Of a stretch of 64,000 nucleotides of DNA, positions 57,066-64,000 are shown in pieces. The notes under the pieces are model-generated. The model worked only from the letters and a program-made list of their open reading frames with translations, had not been told where the DNA came from and made no database searches. A program made the translations under genes and the position numbers. Within the stretch, counting starts at the first letter, position 1. Each line of letters opens with the position of its first letter. The stretch comes from Myxococcota bacterium (lineage in GTDB: Bacteria; Myxococcota; XYA12-FULL-58-9; JALHOP01). The stretch spans positions 124,001 through 188,000 of the forward strand of contig JALHOP010000003.1 of the NCBI GenBank assembly GCA_022842935.1, read 5' to 3'.

Positions 57066-60000
57066 ATGCAACGTCGAGTCGTGGTGTTCGCATTGTTGGC
57101 AGCTGTTTGGTCCTGCGAAGATGACGATGACGCGCTGCCGAGAGAAGACCCTAACGAGTGTGTGTTGGGCACCGACTCATGCGACCCACGTGTTGCATGC
57201 ATCGACACCCCAACTGGCTTCGATTGTGGTCCGTGTCCTTCGGGATTCGTAGGAGACGGGCGAACTTGCTCCTTGCCTGCCGGCGCGACCTCGGAGTCCA
57301 TCGGGCCAGCTGGCGGAAGTCTCACGACGCCCGGTGGCGCGATCCTCACCGTGCCCGCAGGCGCCGTCTCGCGGGCGACCGACATCGTCATACGAGAAGG
57401 CGTTCAGTCCCCAGCGGAGTTTCCCGACTATCTTGACGCAAGCGACGGCGCCATCGAGCTCAATCCCGACGGCGCAACCTTTTCTCCACCGCTCGAGCTG
57501 ACCTTGCATTACGAGCAAGGGAGTTTCGTCGAAGGCAGTGTCGAGGAGCGGATGATCGGCGCGCACTACATCGATGCTGCCGGCGTCGTTGAGGAGGCTA
57601 CGACCCTCGCTCAAGACCTTGCCGCAAACACGATCACCGTCGCGATTCCGCATTTCAGCTTTGTCGCGCTGACCCGTTTCCAAATCCGCGCCGTGGCCGC
57701 GGGGACGATCACCAATCCCGCCTCTGTCGCGCGCGTCAATGCAAAGGTCGTACAGGTCCTCCAGTCGCTACCCAACGCCGATGCACGTCGCAACTTCCTC
57801 GAGGCGAACGCTGCTCTCTTGGACCCTTATCTCGCGGCAGCGGCAACCATTCTCGGGACCGACCCGCTTGCTGGGGTCTCCATCACCCCGGTCTATACGG
57901 TCAGCGTGACGGTGAGCGGTCTTGCCGGGAGCGGCCTCGTTTTGCAAAACAATGGTGGCGACAATCTTCCGGTGAACGCCAACGGGACCTTTACCTTCGC
58001 TGGCTCGTTGCGCGCCGGTGACGCGTTCGCTGTGACTGTGAGCGCGCAGCCCAGTAACCTCAGTCAGACGTGCGAGGTTGCTGGCGGCATCGGTGTCATC
58101 GCCGCGGCAAACATCACGGGGGTCGCCGTCACGTGTACCACGACCCTCTTTACGGTTGGCGGCTCGGTCACGGGCTTGCAGGGGTCAGGCCTCGAGCTCC
58201 AGATCAATGATGGCGAGACCGTGACAGTGTCGAGCAGCGAGTTCGTGTTTGCGACTCCTCTCCCCGACGGCACGAGCTACGAGGTAACGATTCTCAATCA
58301 GCCGACCGCACCACCGCAGACCTGCACCCTCACCGGTGAGAGCGGCAACCTCGCTGGCGGGAATGTCACGAGCGTCGTTGTCGACTGCGTGACCGACACC
58401 TTCAGCATCGGTGGAACGGTGACCAACCTCGCGGGCGGCTCGGTACTCGTGCTGCAAAACAACGGAGCGGACGACCTGTCTGTCTCCGCGGACGGCAACT
58501 TCACCTTCGGCACCGAGCTCAGCGCAGGCGTGGGCTACTCTGTGAGCGTTCTTACGCAGCCGGTGGGCCAGAGCTGCTCCGTCACCAACGGAGAAGGCAC
58601 CGTCGGCGCCGCCGATGTCGTCAACGTCGCGGTTCTTTGTATCAACTTGGTGGCGCCTGTCTTTACGAGCGCGCCGCCCCTCCAAGTCGATGCGGGTGAA
58701 ACGTACACCTACACGGTGGTGGCAACCGGCACGCCAGCCCCGGTGGTGAGCGCCACCGTTTTGCCTGCCTGGTTGAGCTTCGACGGCACGACGCTGACAG
58801 GAACCCCGAGCGCGGCGAACGCGGGTGACCATGACGTCACGCTCACGGCAACGAACGGGTTTGCTCCCGATGCGACGCAATCGTTTACTGTGACCGTTCT
58901 CGTCGACAACGACGGGGATGGCGCAACGGCGGACGTCGACTGCGACGATACCGACGCCACCATTTTCGATGGCGCGCCGGAGATTGCCGACGACGGTATC
59001 GACCAGGACTGCTCGACGAGCGATTTGTCTGCGTTGACCGCAAGTGGTGCGGCCTATGTCGACGGCGCGGATCCGGGCTGCAGCGATGTCGCCCCCAATG
59101 GCACGACCGTTCCGTATTGTACGATCGGTGCGGCAGTGGGCGGAGCTGGCGGCACGGTCTTTGTCGCTGCTGGGACCTATAGCGGAGCGCTCACCGTAAG
59201 CGGTGACTACAAGCTGTACGGTGGCTACCAGACGCCAGGTTGGACACGCTCCGCTGGGTATCGCGACCTCACCATCGTCGATGCACCGAGCGGAAACACC
59301 ATCACCGCGAATGGTGGATTCGTGATGGAAGGTATGACCGTCGTCGGAGCTGGCGCCGGTGTCGCGTTCGGCACCACTGGGGCCAAGGCGCTCATCAACA
59401 ATGTGGTGCGTAGCGCAAACGTGGGGGGCACCTTCTACTACGGCATCTTGTTCAATGGTGGGACTTCACTTTACCTGAAGAACAACGTGATCGATTCGCA
59501 AGGCGCGAACCCCCTGCTTTCGTATGGCCTCTACACGCAGCAAGGGGCGACCGTGCCCATGACCATCATCGGAAACACGTTCACCGGTGATCCCATCCGC
59601 ACGGTTTACGTCATGAGGCTCACCGCAGCGAGCGGACACGTAGCGAGCAACGTCTTCTACAATCTCAAGGGCACAACCCCCTGCATGGGCTTCCAAGGTG
59701 GCAGCATCACTGTGCTAGGCAACACCGTCGTGAGCGGACGCTCTGGTTTGGCTAGCGCCGGGAGCTACATCTTTGAGATGCAGGGTGGTTCGCGTGTGAC
59801 GGCCATTAACAACGCGATCGCCGCGCCCTACGCGTCCTCGAACTTCTCGGCCTTTGCCTACCTCGATAGCTCGTTTCTCACCGCGTACAACACCGTCGGG
59901 GAACGCTTGTCGAACAGCGCCATCGGTCCAGGGGCGGCCAACTACCAAGATTTCGACACCGTGATCGGTAGCCCTGGGTTGCAGGCGCCTGAATACGTGC

Positions 60001-60167
60001 AACCGACAACGGCGAGCGCGGTCTACGAAGCGGGCATCGACCCCACGACGCTCGACTTCGACGCTCTGGCGACCCCAGTGCCGACCCAGGAAGCGTTCGT
60101 CGACTTTCAGGGTAACGTGCGGCCTCTGGAGACTGCCTGGGAAGTCGGGGCCGTCGAGGTGAACTAA
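57066..60167 (+). CDS. Large surface lipoprotein with ZU5-like, repeat, MopE-like and beta-helix domains
   Basis: This lipoprotein (VVVFALLAAVWSCED, Cys about residue 17) has roughly 1,033 residues. An EGF-like Cys-rich start (PNECVLGTDSCDPRVACIDTP) is followed by a ZU5-like domain with a GGAILTVPAGAVS motif. Three homologous beta repeats follow (VSGLAGSGLVLQNNG, VTGLQGSGLELQIND, VTNLAGGSVLVLQNN), then an Ig-like (putative He_PIG) domain, a MopE-like DNDGDGATADVDCDDTDATI calcium/metal motif and a right-handed parallel beta-helix. The ATG at 57066 is preferred over a TTG at 57051. It is probably an adhesin or polysaccharide-binding surface protein. Confidence 0.85.
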   Translation: MQRRVVVFALLAAVWSCEDDDDALPREDPNECVLGTDSCDPRVACIDTPTGFDCGPCPSGFVGDGRTCSLPAGATSESIGPAGGSLTTPGGAILTVPAGAVSRATDIVIREGVQSPAEFPDYLDASDGAIELNPDGATFSPPLELTLHYEQGSFVEGSVEERMIGAHYIDAAGVVEEATTLAQDLAANTITVAIPHFSFVALTRFQIRAVAAGTITNPASVARVNAKVVQVLQSLPNADARRNFLEANAALLDPYLAAAATILGTDPLAGVSITPVYTVSVTVSGLAGSGLVLQNNGGDNLPVNANGTFTFAGSLRAGDAFAVTVSAQPSNLSQTCEVAGGIGVIAAANITGVAVTCTTTLFTVGGSVTGLQGSGLELQINDGETVTVSSSEFVFATPLPDGTSYEVTILNQPTAPPQTCTLTGESGNLAGGNVTSVVVDCVTDTFSIGGTVTNLAGGSVLVLQNNGADDLSVSADGNFTFGTELSAGVGYSVSVLTQPVGQSCSVTNGEGTVGAADVVNVAVLCINLVAPVFTSAPPLQVDAGETYTYTVVATGTPAPVVSATVLPAWLSFDGTTLTGTPSAANAGDHDVTLTATNGFAPDATQSFTVTVLVDNDGDGATADVDCDDTDATIFDGAPEIADDGIDQDCSTSDLSALTASGAAYVDGADPGCSDVAPNGTTVPYCTIGAAVGGAGGTVFVAAGTYSGALTVSGDYKLYGGYQTPGWTRSAGYRDLTIVDAPSGNTITANGGFVMEGMTVVGAGAGVAFGTTGAKALINNVVRSANVGGTFYYGILFNGGTSLYLKNNVIDSQGANPLLSYGLYTQQGATVPMTIIGNTFTGDPIRTVYVMRLTAASGHVASNVFYNLKGTTPCMGFQGGSITVLGNTVVSGRSGLASAGSYIFEMQGGSRVTAINNAIAAPYASSNFSAFAYLDSSFLTAYNTVGERLSNSAIGPGAANYQDFDTVIGSPGLQAPEYVQPTTASAVYEAGIDPTTLDFDALATPVPTQEAFVDFQGNVRPLETAWEVGAVEVN

Positions 60168-60303
60168 CCCGGTGTTCGCCGTTGTTGACAACGCCACCAG
60201 GTCCACCGACCCCCGCTAACGTCGAGGAGTCCGTGGCCGTGGTGGCTGTCTGCAATAGCGTTCTTCAGCACGTGGAAGGCTCGCCTGCGCCGAAAACGCG
60301 GTC

Positions 60304-61359
60304 CTAGCGCGGTTTGGCCAGCGCGAGCTCGACGGTCGTGTTCCCGCGAACGACGGTCGCGCGGTAGGCTTGACCAGGCTCGATCAGCGCGAGCAGCGTC
60401 CGTGCCTCAGCAGTGGTCGTTACCCGCTGGCCGTTGATAGCGACGAGACGGTCATGCTGCTGGATGCCGGGGACGCGCGTCGAGGTGACCACCGGACCGT
60501 CGATGATGGCGCGCCCGGAATGATACGTCTGCGCCAGCGTGAGATTACCGAGCACGAACCCGTGGTCGGTTACGGTGAGATTGCCGCGCATGAGGCGATC
60601 GATGACCCGCTCGATGACAGCGCCGCTGGTGACGAACCCGAGTGACTGGTCACCTTCGAGGACGCCGACCACTTGGCCCGTGAGCTCGCCGTCGAGATTG
60701 AACGAACCGCCGCCCGAGTTTCCCGGGTTGATCGGAGCGTCGGTCTGCAAACAATCGCAGGTCACCGTGCCGAGCTCCCGATGCAATCCGGAGACGACGC
60801 CGACCGTCGCGCTGCCTTCAAAGCCTCGCGGGTCGCCAACGACGAACATGGTGTCACCGAGACGCGGGGCCCGTCCGCTAAAGCGAGCAGCCGGGATGTC
60901 GTCATGCTCAAGGCGCAGCAGGGCAATGTCGAGCTCGCGGCTCACACCAACGACCGTTGCCCGGCCGACCACCCGCTGTCCGCGCGCATCCTGCGCCGCG
61001 TAGTAGACAGGCTGGCTCGGGTCGACCATGTGTGCCGACGTCGCTGCGTAGCCCGGGCGTACGACGGTGCCAGCGCCGCGCGAGAAACCGCCAGCGTTGG
61101 TCGTCTCGAGGCTCAAGGACGAGCGCTGCGCACGTGCGATGGCCTCTGCGAGGCGCTCGTTCGACACGTCCGTCGCCGGGGTGCCATGGGGAGCGGCGAT
61201 TGCGGGCCTTACGGGTCCGGCCGAACGGAGGACAGGCCGCTGCGGGTTGCTGCCGTCAACGGTCCCCGGGAGTGACCCCTGCGCGAGCACAAGGGGATCT
61301 GTGCGAACCGGGGCCAGGGTTTGAACCCCAGCGCCAATACGTTCCAAAGGCCAGGCCAT
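60304..61359 (-). CDS. HtrA/DegP-like serine protease with PDZ, lacking a signal peptide
   Basis: This 351-residue trypsin-like protease has the catalytic triad His in AATSAHMVD, Asp in ELDIALLRLE and Ser in PINPGNSGGG. A C-terminal PDZ-like domain follows (VPGIQQHDRLVAINGQRV). The N-terminal 80 residues are Pro-rich and show no signal peptide or anchor, which is unusual for the family and suggests a cytosolic or noncanonically exported protease. Promoter P7 ends 8 nt before the ATG at 61359, so the mRNA may be leaderless and part of the shared regulon. Confidence 0.85.
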   Translation of the reverse strand: MAWPLERIGAGVQTLAPVRTDPLVLAQGSLPGTVDGSNPQRPVLRSAGPVRPAIAAPHGTPATDVSNERLAEAIARAQRSSLSLETTNAGGFSRGAGTVVRPGYAATSAHMVDPSQPVYYAAQDARGQRVVGRATVVGVSRELDIALLRLEHDDIPAARFSGRAPRLGDTMFVVGDPRGFEGSATVGVVSGLHRELGTVTCDCLQTDAPINPGNSGGGSFNLDGELTGQVVGVLEGDQSLGFVTSGAVIERVIDRLMRGNLTVTDHGFVLGNLTLAQTYHSGRAIIDGPVVTSTRVPGIQQHDRLVAINGQRVTTTAEARTLLALIEPGQAYRATVVRGNTTVELALAKPR

Positions 61360-61367
61360 GAGCCAGC

Positions 61368-61394
61368 AGTATCGGGTGCTGTGGCCCAGGGTTG
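61368..61394 (-). promoter_or_regulatory. Shared promoter P7 in front of the HtrA-like protease
   Basis: On the minus strand CAAC (61391-61394), 17 bases, then CGATACT (GATACT at 61368-61373), 8 nt before the ATG at 61359. The -35 box and spacing match P1-P3 exactly; the -10 differs in its last two bases. Confidence 0.55.
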
Positions 61395-61437
61395 CCCCCC
61401 GGAAGTCGCGCTTGGCGAGGCCTGCCGATGGCGCTCG

Positions 61438-63234
61438 TTACTCCCCTTGCTCGGTTCGACCGATTCTCGGCCCGGTATTCGGATTCTGGCCGTTGCGGGC
61501 TCGAATGTACTGATTGAGCAGCTTGAGCTCGCGGGACTGACGCTCGTCGCCCGGGCGACACGGGACCTCGAGCAGCGTCACGCCGTCGCGTCCCCCGGCA
61601 TCGCGGAAGGCTTCCCGGAATGAGCCGGCGGTGGCGCAGCGCGTCGCCACGCCGCCGTAGGCAGCGACCAGCTTGCCGACATCGAAGGCCGCATCCGAAC
61701 ATGCGTAGACCTCGCTCTCGCTCATCTTGCCGAGGCCGAACATGTCGTTGCGCATATAGACGATGGTGAGAGGCAGGCGCTCCTTGAGGAAGTGGATGAG
61801 CTCGCTCGATTGGAAGTGAAAGCCCCCGTCGCCGATGATGACCACGACACGTTCACGCTCCTTCAGCCGCGCGACCGTCTCGCAGGCAACCCGGGCGTAC
61901 GCGAGGCTCGTGCCCATGGCGCCATACCAGGCGTTTGCGAGCCACCCGCGACCAAGCCGTCCGAGGCGCGTCACCAGCGCCACGCTGGCAAAGTACGAGC
62001 TTCCGACCTCGGGGACGTACACGTAAGGCCGTTCGTCGCTCCGCTGCAGCCCGTTCAAGACCTCGGCGAGGTTGTTGAAGTCCATCGGCGCATGCTCTTC
62101 GGGGTCCACGTGCGGAAGGACTGGCAGCGTGCAGACACGCTTCGTCCACCGTTTACGCAGCAGGTTCTCGAACACCATCTCGATGTCCCGCTCGTGCTGC
62201 ATCGTCCCTTTCAACACCGTACGGCTTACACCTCCATCGAGGACATGCGTGTCTGTCCCAAATGCCCGCTCGAGCTCGCGCGGATAGATGCTGCCCGCGA
62301 CGTCGAGCACGTAGTCGACTTTGGTCGCAACCCAGCGCTCGACCTCAGGCTTGCTGAAAATGCCGTTGTAGCTGCCGATGCACCCAGGCGCGCTCTCGTC
62401 GACCAGCCCCTTGGCCGACCAGCTGGTTGCGTAGGGGATGCCCGTCGTCTCGGCGAGCTCGCGGACGAGGCTTCTCAGGCGGGGGTTGAGCTTGAGCTGA
62501 TCACCGATGAGCATGAGGGGCGTCTTTGCCGACTCGAGCTTGCGTGCGATGTCGTCCGCTATAGCATTTGCACCAGTGAGGAGGATGGAGTTTCTGCCGA
62601 GCTGAGCTGGGGTCGCTGGTAGCTCGAAGGGTTGGGTTTTGCCGCCCAGCAGGTCGCGCGGAACCTCGATGAACACGGGTTGACGCTCGAGGTACGCGTG
62701 ACTGACCAGCTCGAAGAAACGCTCGGCCGCGACGTTGGGCTGACCGGGACTGCGGGCTCCCTGCAGACGCTCCGAGCGGATACCCAGCGCGGCAAACGCG
62801 CGCAGGGCCGCGTCGTAGTCCATACGCCAACCCGTCGCCGGAAGGACCGTGTGGTGAAGAGCTGCTTCGCGGGCTTCGTCTTCGCCGGGGGCGCCCGAGA
62901 TGAAAACCACGGGCAGGCTCTCCGCCTTGGCGAGCGCTGCAGCCGAGACCGCCGGCAGGCTACCGACGGTGAAGGTGGTGAGGCAAAAGCCCATGCCTTC
63001 GAGCTCGGCCTGAGCGCACGCCGCGTAGGCGGCGTTTAGCTCGTTACTCGCAGGAAGGATCTGCAGGTCGCGCTCGAGCACGGCGATCAAGCGAGCGACG
63101 TAGTCACCCCCGACTCCGTAGAGGCGCCGGCAGCCGAAGAAGCGCAGCACGCGCGCCAGGGCTTCCCCGAATGGCGGCAAACTCTGGCTGTAGTCGGGTC
63201 CGAAGTTGTCGGCGTAGATGTCGGTTGCTGTCAT
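61438..63234 (-). CDS. TPP-dependent alpha-keto acid decarboxylase (indolepyruvate/pyruvate type)
   Basis: This protein of about 598 residues has the three domains of the TPP decarboxylase family. Near the N-terminus, ASNELNAAYAA carries the TPP-activating Glu. The C-terminal TPP/Mg motif is GDGGFHFQSSELIHFLKERLPLTIVYMRND, matching the GDG...N signature. Substrates in this family include pyruvate, indolepyruvate, phenylpyruvate and branched keto acids; the sequence does not decide among them. The ATG at 63234 is preferred; an in-frame GTG lies at 63258. It is divergent from the photolyase gene. Confidence 0.85.
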   Translation of the reverse strand: MTATDIYADNFGPDYSQSLPPFGEALARVLRFFGCRRLYGVGGDYVARLIAVLERDLQILPASNELNAAYAACAQAELEGMGFCLTTFTVGSLPAVSAAALAKAESLPVVFISGAPGEDEAREAALHHTVLPATGWRMDYDAALRAFAALGIRSERLQGARSPGQPNVAAERFFELVSHAYLERQPVFIEVPRDLLGGKTQPFELPATPAQLGRNSILLTGANAIADDIARKLESAKTPLMLIGDQLKLNPRLRSLVRELAETTGIPYATSWSAKGLVDESAPGCIGSYNGIFSKPEVERWVATKVDYVLDVAGSIYPRELERAFGTDTHVLDGGVSRTVLKGTMQHERDIEMVFENLLRKRWTKRVCTLPVLPHVDPEEHAPMDFNNLAEVLNGLQRSDERPYVYVPEVGSSYFASVALVTRLGRLGRGWLANAWYGAMGTSLAYARVACETVARLKERERVVVIIGDGGFHFQSSELIHFLKERLPLTIVYMRNDMFGLGKMSESEVYACSDAAFDVGKLVAAYGGVATRCATAGSFREAFRDAGGRDGVTLLEVPCRPGDERQSRELKLLNQYIRARNGQNPNTGPRIGRTEQGE

Positions 63235-63433
63235 CACGGCGCGCCGATTTTGCAACACGCATGCCGCGAAAATATCGCGGTGGCTGAACGCGTTTCGCGC
63301 ACGACTTGCGACCTGGTCGCGGCGGCCGCGAAATCCTTGCGCAGATCGCGGTGAGGTTGGTCTTGGTGATCACCGGGCCGATGCGGTACCTGGCGGCGCT
63401 CGATGCGTCTCGAGTGTGAGAGCCAGGACGACG

Positions 63434-64000
63434 ATGGGCCCAAATCTTCCTGAACACCTTCGCGAGCGCGTCGAACCGGGCGCTCCTGCTCCGCGCGCGG
63501 ACGGTGAGATGGTGGTTTACTGGATGCGCGTCGCGGTGCGGGCCGTCGAGAACCCGGCTCTCGATGTCGCGCTCGCCGCGGGGGCCGCGCTTGGCAAGCC
63601 GGTCTTCGTCTATCACGGCCTTGCGCAGTCGTACGCGTATGCTTCGGACCGATTGCACACGTTCATTCTCGAAGGCGCCCGTGACGTGCAACTGCAACTC
63701 GCAGCGCGCGGCATCTCTTACACCTTCAACCTGGAGCGGCCCGGAGCACCCGCGCGCGCCCTCGAGAGTCTAGCGCACCGCGCAGCGCTCGTTGTGACCG
63801 ACTTCATGCCGGTCGACCCGCTACGACGCTGGGACGCGAGCATCGCAAAGGTCGCGCCGCTCTGGCGGGTCGATGCGAGCTGCATCGCACCGCTGTGGTT
63901 GCTAAAGCGGCCATGCGACCGGGCCTTCTCATTTCGTCAGCAGGCAGAACCGCTTTGGCGGGCACGGATCGACAAACCCTGGCGTGATGTCGAGCCCTCG
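63434..64000 (+). CDS. Class II CPD photolyase, N-terminal part (3' partial)
   Basis: The frame from the ATG at 63434 (MGPNLPEHLRERV) is open to the window end and encodes 189 residues. MVVYWMRVAVRAVENPALDVAL is the typical start of class II photolyases, and GKPVFVYHGL, SDRLHTFILEGARDVQLQL and VDPLRRWDASIAKVAPLWRVDA follow as in the antenna domain. Class II enzymes repair cyclobutane pyrimidine dimers using blue light and FAD; the FAD domain lies beyond the window. AGGA lies 5 nt upstream of the start. Confidence 0.85.
   Translation, partial: MGPNLPEHLRERVEPGAPAPRADGEMVVYWMRVAVRAVENPALDVALAAGAALGKPVFVYHGLAQSYAYASDRLHTFILEGARDVQLQLAARGISYTFNLERPGAPARALESLAHRAALVVTDFMPVDPLRRWDASIAKVAPLWRVDASCIAPLWLLKRPCDRAFSFRQQAEPLWRARIDKPWRDVEPS

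Overview
The window is about 64 kb of high-GC DNA that looks like a myxobacterial (Myxococcota) chromosome. The signs are a Hanks-type kinase with an HRDVSPTN loop and PEGA domains, calcium-binding DxDxDG repeat proteins with OmpA domains, a MYXO-CTERM-like tail, many short lipoproteins, a MopE-like DCDDTD repeat, and a light-sensing B12 repressor beside a carotenoid operon. I see no transposase, phage module or CRISPR array. The assignment to Myxococcota is inference from gene content.

Layout. 1-869 is the end of an M20 peptidase gene. 956-15410 (minus) is a three-gene coupled operon led by a roughly 4,158-residue protein with six AAA+ modules, a long helical linker and two MIDAS-type VWA domains; the next gene encodes a Kelch-like propeller. 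15778-18981 is carB. 18996-22512 (minus) holds a small unknown protein, a LOG-family protein, a GT22-like mannosyltransferase and a WaaP/RIO-like kinase. Then come hutF, a tRNA-Pro, and a divergent pair of unknown genes (24312-25999), one resembling a papain-fold protease. 26034-33757 is a CarH/LitR-like photoreceptor gene facing a seven-gene carotenoid operon with an 11-bp repeat operator. 33913-36097 is a HIT protein and an ABC-2 exporter, followed by an alcohol dehydrogenase. 37265-41748 (minus) has a methyltransferase, a pRiA4b ORF-3-like protein, an outer-membrane protein and a Ser/Thr kinase. 41806-48496 (plus) is an envelope block. 49178-50068 is another divergent pair of unknown genes. 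The rest holds glutathione reductase, a DODA dioxygenase, a hibernation factor, a TPR/DUF3396-like protein, an ABC-F ATPase, a broken SnoaL gene, a large surface lipoprotein, an HtrA-type protease, a TPP decarboxylase and the start of a class II photolyase gene.

Main observation. Four sites in the window read CAAC-N17/18-CGATAAC, each just upstream of a start codon. They precede the giant AAA+/VWA operon (15480-15506), the 145-residue protein (19475-19501) and both genes of the 24312/24710 pair. Five more sites are close variants: in front of the HtrA-like protease, the DUF3396-like protein, the 49178/49646 pair and the OmpA fusion. Several -10 elements end 5-8 nt before the start codon, so those mRNAs would be leaderless. 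I infer one alternative sigma factor regulon that links the midasin-like machine to a set of mostly uncharacterised proteins without signal peptides. This is the best candidate for an undescribed system here.

The carotenoid genes form a second coherent system. GGPP synthase, phytoene synthase, desaturase, lycopene cyclase and a glycosyltransferase are all translationally coupled and probably light-induced through the convergent CarH-like repressor.
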